Program-made: the position numbers and the translations under genes
Assembly (NCBI RefSeq): GCF_029626225.1
Contig: NZ_JARUBP010000001.1
Coordinates: forward strand, 310,001 to 374,000
DNA from: Asanoa sp. WMMD1127
GTDB taxonomy: Bacteria; Actinomycetota; Actinomycetes; Mycobacteriales; Micromonosporaceae
Reading direction: 5' to 3'
DNA: 64,000 nucleotides
Part shown: piece by piece, positions 35,094 to 43,484 of the stretch
Numbering within the stretch: the stretch's first letter is position 1
Layout of the letters: each line of letters opens with the position of its first letter
The notes under the pieces: generated by a model
Seen by the model: only the letters and a program-made list of their open reading frames with translations
Database searches by the model: none
What the model was told of the DNA's origin: nothing

Positions 35094-36239
35094 GTGCGAT
35101 CGAGGGCCGAGCAGAAGCGGTTGTGCGTCGAGCTCCTGCGCATCGGTGAGTCCGGTGGTGAGCCGCGCGATTGGCTCGAAGACGAGGATCCGGGGGTACG
35201 TGGCTGCGCGGCTCTCGCACCAGCGCTGGCCAGCGATCGGGCGGCGACCGAAGTCCTGCGACGATTGGCGTCGTCGGCGCGCGTTTTCGACTGCGCGCTC
35301 GGCTACGGCGGGGATTCGCCGGCGCTCCGGTACTTCGTCGGACCTCCCCGCTGGACGCTCGCCGAGGTTGTCTGCGCACGCGTCGACGACCCCGGCCGGA
35401 TCAGCGAGGCCGCTCACGCCGCGCTTCAGCGTGCGTTCCGCCGATCACCCTGCCCGGAACTGTCGCCGTACATTCGGGTGGCCTTCCCCGGCGGGTGGCC
35501 GCGGGCGGAGGCCATCACGTCGGCCCAGCAAACGATCGCACGGGGGCTGACTGCTCGATCAGAGCTGTGGCAAGGGAATGCGGAGCATCGCGTCGCGACG
35601 CTGCGGCCGCTCGGGCTGCCTGACGACTGGGCGGCCTGGCACAAGCTGGCGCAGTCGGCGATGCCCGACGACCCCGGCCCGGCCGACATCCTGGTGATCG
35701 AGGACCCCCTCCAAGCGGTCCGGACGGGGCCGCAGCTGTATGTGGACGCGGCCGGGCGCTCTGATCCGCGGCTGCCCGGCGCGATCGTCACGCAACTCGT
35801 CGAGGAGTTCGCGCGATGCCACGGCACCGACGAGTCGGCCAGGTGGAATCTGACCATCGAGTCCCGCGGCAGATTCGTGTTGGAGGTGGACGGGATGGCG
35901 CTGAGCGCCGAATGGGCTCCGAGGCGCCGGTCCTACCTCACGACCGTGCTCACCTTCCCACAGGGCGCCAGAGCACCGGAGTGGCGGATCAGTGTGGCGG
36001 CCGCCTTCTGCGCCGGAGTGCTCGGCCGGACCTGGTACGGCGGTCGAGCGTTTGAGCAGGAGGTCGTCGACCTGCGGCCGCTGCATCCCCCCACGCCCGC
36101 AGGCGAGATGCACGGAACGGGCTACCGGATCGAGTTCGATCTGGATATGGAGTGGCTGCCGCCGGGGAGCGCTATCCCGCTGGGCTTGGACGCCCATCCG
36201 CGCGTCCACGACCTCCGCTCCGCACGACCCCAACGCTGA
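35094..36239 (+). CDS. Protein of unknown function with a HEAT-like N-terminus
   Basis: 381 residues from a GTG lying 6 nt after TAGCCT (35082-35087), a leaderless start. The N-terminal 120 residues contain helical segments resembling HEAT/PBS-lyase repeats (LEDEDPGVRGCAALAPALASDR, RISEAAHAALQRAF). The remainder has mixed alpha/beta composition with AQQTIARGL, FARCHGTDES and TYRIEFDL-like strands and matches no family I know. It has no signal peptide or membrane segment and ends about 120 bp before the convergent TetR gene. Confidence 0.55.
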   Translation: MRSRAEQKRLCVELLRIGESGGEPRDWLEDEDPGVRGCAALAPALASDRAATEVLRRLASSARVFDCALGYGGDSPALRYFVGPPRWTLAEVVCARVDDPGRISEAAHAALQRAFRRSPCPELSPYIRVAFPGGWPRAEAITSAQQTIARGLTARSELWQGNAEHRVATLRPLGLPDDWAAWHKLAQSAMPDDPGPADILVIEDPLQAVRTGPQLYVDAAGRSDPRLPGAIVTQLVEEFARCHGTDESARWNLTIESRGRFVLEVDGMALSAEWAPRRRSYLTTVLTFPQGARAPEWRISVAAAFCAGVLGRTWYGGRAFEQEVVDLRPLHPPTPAGEMHGTGYRIEFDLDMEWLPPGSAIPLGLDAHPRVHDLRSARPQR

Positions 36240-36361
36240 CCAGGTCGAAGTGGCAAGGCTGGTGCGGCACAGGGGCGCGCGTCGCGCCCAGGAGCAGTCG
36301 CGGCGGGGCCGCGAGGCGGTGTGCGAGCGACGCGCGACGTGCCGTGCCGACGGCGCCTGGT

Positions 36362-36886
36362 TCAGGAGTCGTTCGTCAACGCGGCGACGGCCTCGGCCAG
36401 GATGCGGTCGCTGAGGTCGGTGCCCGCGGTCGCCCGCGCCAGGATCAGCGCGCCCACGGCCGTGCTCACCGCCGTCAGGTCCCCCAGCTTGTCCGCGTAG
36501 TACTCGACGCCGTCGGCGTAGGTGGTGACGAGGTCGGGGTTGGCGCCCGGTAGGTCGCGGGCGAAGCCGGCGATCGGGCAGCCGGCGCCGGGTGAGTCGC
36601 GGTGGTCGGGCGAGAGGTAGTGGTCCAGAAAGGCCGCTCGGTCGCTCGGCTGTGCGATCCTGGCCAGGCGCTCGGCCACCTCGGCCAGCCCGCGGGTCAG
36701 CGCCTCGACGGCCAGGGCGTCCTTCGACGTGAACTGCTTGTAGAAGCCACCATGCGTAAGTCCCGCCCCAGCCATCACGTCGGCGACGCTCACCTGGGCC
36801 ACGCCGCGCTCGCGGAACAGCCGCGCGGCTGTCTCGACGACCTGCCGGCGGTTCTCGCGCGCCTGTGCCTGCGACACCCGACTCAT
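36362..36886 (-). CDS. TetR-family repressor
   Basis: 174 residues from the ATG at 36886; a TATGCT box lies 6 nt upstream, indicating a leaderless mRNA. The HTH is RRQVVETAARLFRERGVAQVSVADVMAGAGLTHGGFYKQFTSKDA, strongly AcrR/TetR. The C-terminal ligand domain is of the TetR_C type seen with VxCPIAGFARDL. It is divergent from an amidase gene, and the intergenic region contains two AGAT-GATG palindromes, the first overlapping its own -10. Autorepression and repression of the amidase operon are inferred. Confidence 0.88.
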   Translation of the reverse strand: MSRVSQAQARENRRQVVETAARLFRERGVAQVSVADVMAGAGLTHGGFYKQFTSKDALAVEALTRGLAEVAERLARIAQPSDRAAFLDHYLSPDHRDSPGAGCPIAGFARDLPGANPDLVTTYADGVEYYADKLGDLTAVSTAVGALILARATAGTDLSDRILAEAVAALTNDS

Positions 36887-36896
36887 GAGCCCAGCA

Positions 36897-36950
36897 TAGA
36901 TGATGTATTTCATCTAAACGGCCGCGCGGCTCAGATGATGTCGGTAATCT
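36897..36950. promoter_or_regulatory. Twin TetR operators in the divergent promoter
   Basis: 36897-36916 is a palindrome TAGATGA-N6-TCATCTA that overlaps the TATGCT -10 box of the repressor. 36933-36950 is a related AGATGATG...AATCT element that overlaps TAATCT, a plausible -10 for the amidase gene. Both sites are where a TetR dimer would block both promoters. Confidence 0.65.
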
Positions 36951-36984
36951 AAGACCTACGAACGGATCTTGAGAGGAGTCGATC

Positions 36985-38382
36985 ATGAATACCGAGCTCA
37001 CCTACCAGGACGCGACCGCCCTCGCCGAGTTGATCCGTACGCGGAAGGTTTCGTCCGTCGAGGTCGTGCAGGCGCACCTGGACCGCATCGAGGCCGTCGA
37101 CGGCAAGACCAATGCCGTCGTCACCCTGGCCGACGGCGCGCTGGACGCCGCCCGGGCCGCGGACGAGACGCTGGCGGCGGGCGCCGCGGTGGGGCCGCTG
37201 CACGGCGTGCCGTTCACCGCCAAGGACTCGTTCGACACCGCCGGGGTGGCCACGCAGCGTGGTTCGCCGATCTTCGCGGGACGCGTACCCGAAACGGATG
37301 CGACCAGTGTGGCGCGGATGAAGCAGGCCGGGGCGATCCTGCTGGGCAAGACCAACCTGCCGGAGTTCTCGTACTGGATCGAGTCCGACAATCTTCTGAC
37401 CGGGCGGACGAACAACCCGTGGGACCTCGATCGGTCGCCGGGCGGTTCGAGCGGTGGGGAGTCCGCGGCGATCGCGGCGGGCATGTCGCCGATCGGGCTC
37501 GGCAGCGACCTGTCGATCTCGCTGCGCGGGCCGGCCGCCGACACCGGCATCGCCGCGCTCAAGGCGACGCACGGGCGCGTACCCATGACTGGGGTCTGGC
37601 CCCGGGAGCCCCGCCGCGACTGGCACGCCGGCCCGCTGGCCCGCTCGATCCGCGACCTCGCACTGGCGTACTCCTTCCTGGCGGGTCCCGACGGCGCCGA
37701 CGGCTTCTCCGACGTTCCACGCGAGTTCGACGCCGGCCTCGGCAACACGCCGGTCCGGGTCGGCTGGCTCGTCGACTCGGGACTCGGTCCGACCGACACC
37801 GAGGTCGCGGCAACGGTGCGAGCGGCCGCCGACGCCCTGCAGAACGCGGGCATGCGGGTCGACGCCGTGCACATCCCGGCCCTGGAGCGCGACAACCCGC
37901 TCGACCTCTGGACGCGGCAGCACGCGATGGAGATGAAGCCGCCGGTCCGGGAGGTCACCGCCGGCCACGAGGACGAGATGTTCACGTACTCCAAGACCTT
38001 GCTCGGCACGCCCGACACGCCCGTGGCGGACTACGTCGACGCCGAGGAGGGTGTCGAGCGGCTCCGGGACGGCTTCGCCGACTACTTCCAGCGCTACGAC
38101 CTGCTGCTGATGCCGGTGACGACCTTCCCCGCGCACGCGCACGGGCTCACGAAGATCACAGTGGATGGTCAGACGGTGGACGCGTTCCACGTGAGCGCGA
38201 CGACGGTCCCGTTCAACCTGACGGGCCTGCCGGCGTTGTCGATGCGCTTCGGCACCACGTCCGAGGGCATGCCGATCGGCGTGCAGCTCGTCGCCACCTG
38301 GCACGCGGAGTCGACGATCCTGTGCACCGCCGCGCTGCTGGAGTCGCGCAGCCCGGTCCGCGACCTGCATCCGGCCATCTGA
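36985..38382 (+). CDS. Amidase-signature family hydrolase
   Basis: 465 residues; ATG with GAGAGGAG upstream. The Ser-cisSer-Lys triad is visible: K80 in FTAKDSFDTAG, S155 in PGGSSGGESAA and S179 in GLGSDLSISLR, where most relatives read GSDTGGSIR. HGVPF and KTNLPEFSYW are further signature blocks. The enzyme hydrolyses amides in the cytoplasm; the substrate is unknown. It is followed after 18 bp by a SnoaL-like gene and is probably repressed by the divergent TetR protein. Confidence 0.92.
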   Translation: MNTELTYQDATALAELIRTRKVSSVEVVQAHLDRIEAVDGKTNAVVTLADGALDAARAADETLAAGAAVGPLHGVPFTAKDSFDTAGVATQRGSPIFAGRVPETDATSVARMKQAGAILLGKTNLPEFSYWIESDNLLTGRTNNPWDLDRSPGGSSGGESAAIAAGMSPIGLGSDLSISLRGPAADTGIAALKATHGRVPMTGVWPREPRRDWHAGPLARSIRDLALAYSFLAGPDGADGFSDVPREFDAGLGNTPVRVGWLVDSGLGPTDTEVAATVRAAADALQNAGMRVDAVHIPALERDNPLDLWTRQHAMEMKPPVREVTAGHEDEMFTYSKTLLGTPDTPVADYVDAEEGVERLRDGFADYFQRYDLLLMPVTTFPAHAHGLTKITVDGQTVDAFHVSATTVPFNLTGLPALSMRFGTTSEGMPIGVQLVATWHAESTILCTAALLESRSPVRDLHPAI

Positions 38383-38400
38383 GGCGCGCGAGGAGAAGTC

Positions 38401-38823
38401 ATGCCCTTTGTCGACGAGCGCGGTTCCTACAGCAGCGCCGAGCTGGCGTACGCCGTCACGAGGTTGTTCGAGGACGCCGACCGGAGCCCGATCCTGCCGA
38501 TGCTCAGCGACGACGTCGTGCTGAGGCTGCCGGACACCCTGCCCTACGGCGGCGAGTTCACCGGCCGCACGGCCTTCGACGAGTTCTTCTCGAAGAGCCC
38601 GGCCGCCAACCCGGTCTGGGAGTCGTTCGACATCACCGTCGAGGACGTCATCGCGGCCGACGACCACATCATCGCCCGCCTCACCAACACGGCCGTGCCC
38701 AAGGCGACCGGCAAGGCGGTGGTCTTCGAGAACCTGTGGCTCTTCAGCGTCGCGGACGGCCGCATCGTGCGCGTCCAGCTCTACGCCGACACCGCGGTCA
38801 CGACGGGCGGCCCGGCGAGCTGA
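38401..38823 (+). CDS. SnoaL/NTF2-like protein
   Basis: 140 residues of the NTF2 cone fold: LAYAVTRLFEDADRSPILPMLSDDVVLRLP, FTGRTAFDEFFSK, IIARLTNTAVPKATGKAVVFENLWLFSVADGRI. Members include small isomerases, dehydratases and binding proteins. The SD GAGGAGAAG-like AGGAGAAGTC precedes the ATG. Co-transcription with the amidase suggests action on the same compound. Confidence 0.85.
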   Translation: MPFVDERGSYSSAELAYAVTRLFEDADRSPILPMLSDDVVLRLPDTLPYGGEFTGRTAFDEFFSKSPAANPVWESFDITVEDVIAADDHIIARLTNTAVPKATGKAVVFENLWLFSVADGRIVRVQLYADTAVTTGGPAS

Positions 38824-38848
38824 CCCGCGCTGGGTTCGCCGCGTGCCT

Positions 38849-39325
38849 CTAGCTGCTGTCGGTCATCGATTTGATCCCGTGGCGCTGCCGCAGCTCTGGC
38901 AGCGGGTCCGGGTGGCGGCGACGCCGCGGGCGCCAGATGCGGGCGACCGTGGTCGCGGAGTTGGGGCCCGGCACGTCGTAGGGACCACCGCGGGGACAGA
39001 CCTGAAGCGTGCTGCCCCACATTCCGCCGTCCACCCATTCGATGCGCTCGATCTCGGTCCAGGCGTACGAGCGGGTCAGGCCACCGCGGCTCCGGACAAG
39101 TAGCCCGACGTCGTCGCCGAGCACGGCGTTCCACCGGCGGGTGAGCGCGATGACGAGCGAAGCCACGACGGCGCCGGTCGCCCACCAGGAGAAGAGGCGG
39201 AACACCGCCGCCACGGCGACCAGCACGATCGCGATCGCGCCGGGTATCGCGACCGCCGGCCAGATCCGCGACTCACCGAGCACCCGCACGTCACCGACCG
39301 GCTGGACCGAGCTAGCCATGATCAC
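38849..39325 (-). CDS. Two-TM membrane protein with a PH-like domain
   Basis: 158 residues. Two hydrophobic helices (about 22-42 and 45-62) are followed by a cytoplasmic beta domain (GDDVGLLVRSRGGLTRSYAWTEIERIEWVDGG) typical of small bacterial PH-domain membrane proteins. The C-terminus is basic and proline-rich. Its start overlaps the end of a small upstream ORF by 14 nt, so the two may be coupled. Function unknown. Confidence 0.6.
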   Translation of the reverse strand: MIMASSVQPVGDVRVLGESRIWPAVAIPGAIAIVLVAVAAVFRLFSWWATGAVVASLVIALTRRWNAVLGDDVGLLVRSRGGLTRSYAWTEIERIEWVDGGMWGSTLQVCPRGGPYDVPGPNSATTVARIWRPRRRRHPDPLPELRQRHGIKSMTDSS

Positions 39326-39458
39326 CCAGGAAGTTCTCGACGGCGCCGACGACCTGGCCGAGGACCGCGATCGAGTCGGTGAGCGGGCCCGGCACGTAAA
39401 TGCTGTGATCCGGCGCGCGACCGCGCCGACCTCGGGTCACGAACGCGTCAGCCAACAT
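39312..39458 (-). CDS. Small protein (48 residues) coupled to the PH-like membrane protein
   Basis: ATG at 39458 lies 7 nt after TACGGT (39471-39466, minus), the same leaderless spacing as neighbouring genes. The peptide reads MLADAFVTRGRRGRAP then SIAVLGQVVGAVENFLGDHG and ends 14 nt inside the next gene. No family is recognised. The promoter spacing and the overlap are the support. Confidence 0.45.
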   Translation of the reverse strand: MLADAFVTRGRRGRAPDHSIYVPGPLTDSIAVLGQVVGAVENFLGDHG

Positions 39459-39589
39459 CGTCAATACCGTACCGACATAGCGAAATTCTGTTGCCCCGCG
39501 AGCGGACCGGCGCTCGCCCCAGCGGCCATCGACGCCCGAGTTCCCTCGATGGCTAGCGGTCCGCGTCATACATGTCATACGCTGCGGGG

Positions 39590-39877
39590 GTGGGTGTGTT
39601 GGTGTGGCGGATGCCGGCGGCTGGTGAACCGACGGCGAAGCTCATCGATGTGAACGTCGCAGAGGTCGCCGAGGCGTTGGAAGCGCCGTCGCATCGTCAG
39701 CTGCGGATCACCATCGACAAGGACGTGCTCGCGGTCTATTCGGTGACGGCGGAGCGCCGGGCCGTTGGTGTGCTGCTCTTTCGAGATGACGACTCGTTCG
39801 TGTGGCGGGTGGCCCGGGCGAAGCCAATGAGCGGTGCCGAGTTCGAGGCTTGGCTGGAGAGGAGCAGCGATGAGTGA
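39590..39877 (+). CDS. Small protein, possible toxin of an RHH-type pair
   Basis: 95 residues from the GTG at 39590, which lies 6 nt after TACGCT (39578-39583). LRITIDKDVLAVYSVTAERRAVGVLLFRDDDSFVWRVAR suggests a compact beta-rich protein, with a C-terminal helix MSGAEFEAWLERS. No named toxin family is recognised. It overlaps the following RHH gene by 8 nt. The order (unknown small protein, then RHH protein) and coupling are those of toxin-antitoxin-like modules, but no toxin activity can be claimed. Confidence 0.6.
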   Translation: MGVLVWRMPAAGEPTAKLIDVNVAEVAEALEAPSHRQLRITIDKDVLAVYSVTAERRAVGVLLFRDDDSFVWRVARAKPMSGAEFEAWLERSSDE

Positions 39878-40157
39878 CCTACCGGACTTTGCCGCGATGA
39901 CCAAGGAGGAAATCGGCGACTGGTTCCTGAACAACGACACCAGCGCTCTGGTGGCGGCGGCCGAACCAGCGACCGAACCGATGGTGCAGGTGGACGAGCA
40001 CGGTATGCAGGTCATGCGACCTGCGACGTTCAGGCTGCCGCCGGCCATGCTCGAGTGGTTGGAGCAGGCCGCCGGCCGCGACAGGGAAGGCAAGTCCGGC
40101 ATCGTTCGACGAGCGCTCCAGGAGTACCGCGAACGGCATCCCGGCCACGCCGCTTGA
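39870..40157 (+). CDS. Ribbon-helix-helix (CopG-like) protein, possible antitoxin
   Basis: 95 residues. The C-terminal 40 residues, FRLPPAMLEWLEQAAGRDREGKSGIVRRALQEY, form a ribbon-helix-helix motif: the beta strand, two helices and the GKSxIVRRAL turn. The N-terminal half is acidic and could bind a partner. It overlaps the preceding gene by 8 nt. DNA binding and autoregulation are family knowledge; the antitoxin role is inferred. Confidence 0.65.
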   Translation: MSDLPDFAAMTKEEIGDWFLNNDTSALVAAAEPATEPMVQVDEHGMQVMRPATFRLPPAMLEWLEQAAGRDREGKSGIVRRALQEYRERHPGHAA

Positions 40158-40182
40158 TGGGCGTGGTCAGTACGGTATCCGG

Positions 40183-41850
40183 GTGAGTGAGATCCCGGTG
40201 CCCGACGAGCGGACCCTTTACTCGTCGCAGCGGCCGGGTGGGGCCGACTCCCCGGCCTGGCCCGTGTTCAGCGCGCACGCGCTCGAGATGCTGCGGTCCG
40301 TCGGTGAGGTGCTGCGGCCCCAGCCCGGCGAGCAGCTGTGGGACGCCGGCGACCCGTACGACCTGAATCTCGTGCTCTCCGGTGGGGTGCTGCTGGTCGA
40401 CCGGCGCGACGACCGCGTCGTGTTCGTGGTCGAGGCCGGTGACTTCGTCGGCGAGCTCGGCATGCTGATGGGGCAGCGGGCGTTCCTGCCCGGCGTCGCC
40501 ATGGCGGGCACCGAGCTGTTGCGGGTACGCGTCGCGGACCTCCGCCGGCTCGTGGAGATCTCGGGTGAGCTGAGCGACGTCCTACTGTCCGCATTGGACG
40601 CTCGACGGGGTCTGCTGACGCGGCTGGGTGAGGGCGGTCTCGTGCTCGCCGGCGACGACGACGACCGCGACCTGCACCGGCTCCAGGACTTCGCCGAGCG
40701 CAACCAGCTCCCCTACCGCACGGTGCTGCGCAGCGACGTCTCGGCCTGGGCCGATCTGGCGAAGACCTGCGACCTGCCCGAGGCCGGTACGGCCGTCGTG
40801 ACCGGCCAGCGCCGGGTGATGATCGCCCCGACGACGCGGGACCTGGCCAGCGCGCTCGGGATCGACCTGTGGGGCATCTCCGACGACGCGCGGTGCGACC
40901 TGCTGGTCGTGGGCGCCGGGCCGGCGGGTCTGGCCGCCGCCGTCTACGGGTCGTCCGAAGGGCTCGACGTGGTCGTCGTCGAGGACGTCGCCATCGGCGG
41001 GCAGGCCGGCAGCTCGTCGCGGATCGAGAACTACCTCGGCTCGTACCGCGGCGTCTCCGGTGTCGAACTGGCGCGGGCGGCGATGCTGCAGGCGGTCAAG
41101 TTCGGGACACGCCTGGTGTCGCCCCGCTCCGTCACCGGGATCGCGCGGGTGGCCGACGGGTTCCGGGTGCGGCTCGACGACGAGCACGACGTCCGCGCGG
41201 CCACGGTGATCATCGCCAGCGGCGTCCGCTACCGGCGGCTCGACCTGCCCGGGCTGGCCGACCTCGAGGGGCGCGGCGTCTACTACGCGGCGAGCCAGCT
41301 CGAGGCCAAGGTGGTCGCCGGCCGGGACGTCGTCGTGGTCGGGGGCGCCAACTCGGCCGGGCAGGCGGCGCTGTTCCTGGCCCGGCACGCCGCCCGGGTG
41401 CACGTCCTGATCCGCCGCGACGACCTGCGCGAGACGATGTCCAACTACCTGGCGCAGCGGCTCACCCACCACGAGCGGGTCACCGTCCATCCGCGGTCAC
41501 AGGTGCGCGCGGTCCACGGCACCAGCCGGCTCGACGCGGTGACCTGGCACGACCACCACCTCGACCAGGACGTACGCCTGGACGCCGCCGGCCTGTTCCT
41601 GATGATCGGTGCGGAACCGGGCACCTCGTGGCTGCACGACGCCGGCGTCGACCTCGACGACAAGGGGTTCGTGGTCACCCACGACGGCTTCGCGACCTCG
41701 GTGCCCGGCCTGTTCGCCGTCGGTGACGTGCGCGCCGGTTCCGTCAAGCGGGTCGCGTCGGCGGTGGGCGAGGGTTCCGTCGTCATCTCGGCGATCCACT
41801 CCCACCTGGCCGACCGCCAGCGACCTGAGGAGCAGCCATGGACGTCCTGA
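40183..41850 (+). CDS. Cyclic-nucleotide-binding-domain flavoprotein (thioredoxin reductase-like, no CxxC)
   Basis: 555 residues from a GTG lying 6 nt after TACGGT. Residues about 25-145 are a CRP-type cNMP-binding domain (GEVLRPQPGEQLWDAGDP, DFVGELGMLMGQRAF). Residues 150-235 are a thioredoxin-like spacer, and 238-550 a thioredoxin reductase-like two-dinucleotide domain (VVGAGPAGLAAAVYGSSEG, GGQAGSSSRIENYLG, VVVGGANSAGQAALFLARH, GLFAVGDVRAGSVKRVASAVG). The redox-active CxxC of true thioredoxin reductases is absent, and the disulfide position reads GGANSAG. This protein therefore probably transfers electrons differently. It overlaps the methyltransferase gene. Confidence 0.85.
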   Translation: MSEIPVPDERTLYSSQRPGGADSPAWPVFSAHALEMLRSVGEVLRPQPGEQLWDAGDPYDLNLVLSGGVLLVDRRDDRVVFVVEAGDFVGELGMLMGQRAFLPGVAMAGTELLRVRVADLRRLVEISGELSDVLLSALDARRGLLTRLGEGGLVLAGDDDDRDLHRLQDFAERNQLPYRTVLRSDVSAWADLAKTCDLPEAGTAVVTGQRRVMIAPTTRDLASALGIDLWGISDDARCDLLVVGAGPAGLAAAVYGSSEGLDVVVVEDVAIGGQAGSSSRIENYLGSYRGVSGVELARAAMLQAVKFGTRLVSPRSVTGIARVADGFRVRLDDEHDVRAATVIIASGVRYRRLDLPGLADLEGRGVYYAASQLEAKVVAGRDVVVVGGANSAGQAALFLARHAARVHVLIRRDDLRETMSNYLAQRLTHHERVTVHPRSQVRAVHGTSRLDAVTWHDHHLDQDVRLDAAGLFLMIGAEPGTSWLHDAGVDLDDKGFVVTHDGFATSVPGLFAVGDVRAGSVKRVASAVGEGSVVISAIHSHLADRQRPEEQPWTS

Positions 41851-42488
41851 GCACCACCCGCGACGCGTACGACGATGCCGCGCTCGCCTATGCCGAGCTC
41901 TTCCGGGACTCGTTGCGGGACAGCCCGCTGGACCGGGCGATCCTGGGCGCCTTCGCCGACGTGGTGCGGGCGTCCGGGAACCCCCGGGTCGCGGATGTCG
42001 GCTGCGGGCCCGGCCACGTCACCGCGCATCTGGCGGAGCTCGGGCTGGCGGCCGCCGGCGTCGACGTCTCCCCCGCGATGGTCAAGCTGGCCCGCGAGGC
42101 CTTTCCCGGGCTGCGGTTCGACGAAGGGTCGATGACTTCGCTGGACATCGCTGACGGCGCGCTCGGCGGTGTGCTGTCGCGGTGGTCCGTCATCCACACA
42201 CCCCCGCCGGACGTCCCCGCGATCCTCGCGGAGCTGCACCGCGTGCTGGCGCCCGGAGGCCACCTGCTGATCGGCTTCTCGGCCAGCGACGACGCGGCGC
42301 ACCTGACGCAGGTCTTCGACCACAAGGTCACGCCGGCCTACCGGTGGTGGCCCGACCACCTGTCGGCGCTGCTCCGGGACGCCGGGCTGGCCGAGGTGGC
42401 CCGCATGGTCGCCGAACCCGAACCCACCGACGCGCGGCAGTTCAAGTCGGTCCACCTGCTCGCCCGCAAGGCGGCAGGGTCGCGCTGA
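41838..42488 (+). CDS. Class I SAM-dependent methyltransferase
   Basis: 216 residues with GAGGAG before the ATG. VADVGCGPGHVTAHLAELG is motif I, VDVSPAMVKLARE motif II, and GVLSRWSVIHTPPPDV with LHRVLAPGGHLLIGF the later motifs of a Methyltransf_11/25 enzyme. The substrate is unknown. It starts 13 nt inside the upstream flavoprotein gene and so is translationally coupled to it. Confidence 0.9.
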   Translation: MDVLSTTRDAYDDAALAYAELFRDSLRDSPLDRAILGAFADVVRASGNPRVADVGCGPGHVTAHLAELGLAAAGVDVSPAMVKLAREAFPGLRFDEGSMTSLDIADGALGGVLSRWSVIHTPPPDVPAILAELHRVLAPGGHLLIGFSASDDAAHLTQVFDHKVTPAYRWWPDHLSALLRDAGLAEVARMVAEPEPTDARQFKSVHLLARKAAGSR

Positions 42489-42569
42489 CCACAGCGTTTC
42501 CGTGCAACGCCGCACCACCCGGCTTCCGTCTTTGCATTGACTCTGTGGCGTCATGCGATTGGGAACCCG

Positions 42570-43475
42570 ATGAAAACCCCTCAAAGCCGTACGAGCAGGC
42601 GCGGTCTGCTGGCCGCGGCGGTGCTCGCCCTGGCCGGCGGCGGCGCGGCCGAAGCGACCGTGGTCTGGCGGCGGTCGTCCACCGGCGGTGCCGCGCCGAC
42701 CCCGGCCGCCGCGACCCTCTCCCCCACGCCGAGCCCGACACCGGACTATCTGGCGGCGGCCAAGGCGAAGGTCGCGGCCTACGTGGCCGAGTCCGGCAAC
42801 GGGCACGTCGCCCTCGCGGTGCGCGACCGGACGACGGGCCTCGCGCTCACCATCGGCGGCACGCGCTTCCCCACGGCCAGCATCATCAAGGTCGACATCC
42901 TGGCCGCCCTGCTGCTGCGGTCGCGGCAGGGCGACCTCGACATCACCGACAGCGACCGCCGCAACGCCAAGAAGTCGATCACGTTGAGTGACAACGACGC
43001 CACGACCAAGCTGTTCTGGCGGATCGGCGGGAAGTCGGGCCTGAGCGCCGCCAACAAGACGTTCGGCCTGAAGGAGACCCGGCCGAACGGAGCGTGGGGC
43101 AGTTCCTCCACCACGGTGGCCGACCAGATCCGGTTGCTCACCGCGCTGACCGACGAGAACGGGCCGCTGGACGATGCCGGCCGGCGCTACCTGTTCGGCC
43201 TGATGAGCCAGGTCGACGAGGAGCAGGACTGGGGCGTGCCGGCCGCGGCGACCACCGCCACCACCGGCGTCTTCGTCAAGAACGGCTGGGACACCATCGG
43301 CGCCGACGGCGGGCTCTGGCAGGTCAACACGATCGGCCGCCTGGTCGAGCCGGGCCACGACTGGCTCGTCGCCGTGCTCTCCGGCCACCACCGCACCCAC
43401 CCCGCGGGCGTACGCATGGTCGAGGCGATGGCCAAGTACGCCCTCAAAGAGCTCCGCAAGATCCCCATCGGCTAA
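42570..43475 (+). CDS. Secreted class A beta-lactamase-like serine hydrolase
   Basis: 301 residues from the ATG at 42570. The N-terminus SRRGLLAAAVLALAGG is a Tat-type signal, followed by a Thr/Pro linker (about 38-58). The penicillin-binding fold is shown by S104-x-x-K107 in PTASIIKVD, S140-D-N in LSDNDATTK and K-N-G in FVKNGWD, where beta-lactamases have KTG/KSG. No clear Omega-loop glutamate is seen, so a carboxypeptidase- or esterase-like role is at least as likely as beta-lactamase. Function is not settled by context. Confidence 0.75.
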   Translation: MKTPQSRTSRRGLLAAAVLALAGGGAAEATVVWRRSSTGGAAPTPAAATLSPTPSPTPDYLAAAKAKVAAYVAESGNGHVALAVRDRTTGLALTIGGTRFPTASIIKVDILAALLLRSRQGDLDITDSDRRNAKKSITLSDNDATTKLFWRIGGKSGLSAANKTFGLKETRPNGAWGSSSTTVADQIRLLTALTDENGPLDDAGRRYLFGLMSQVDEEQDWGVPAAATTATTGVFVKNGWDTIGADGGLWQVNTIGRLVEPGHDWLVAVLSGHHRTHPAGVRMVEAMAKYALKELRKIPIG

Positions 43476-43484
43476 CCTACGTCG

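Noticed and set aside
42570-43475. Calling this gene an antibiotic-resistance beta-lactamase
   Set aside because: It has SxxK and SDN, but KNG replaces KTG and no Omega-loop glutamate is evident, so only the fold is supported.
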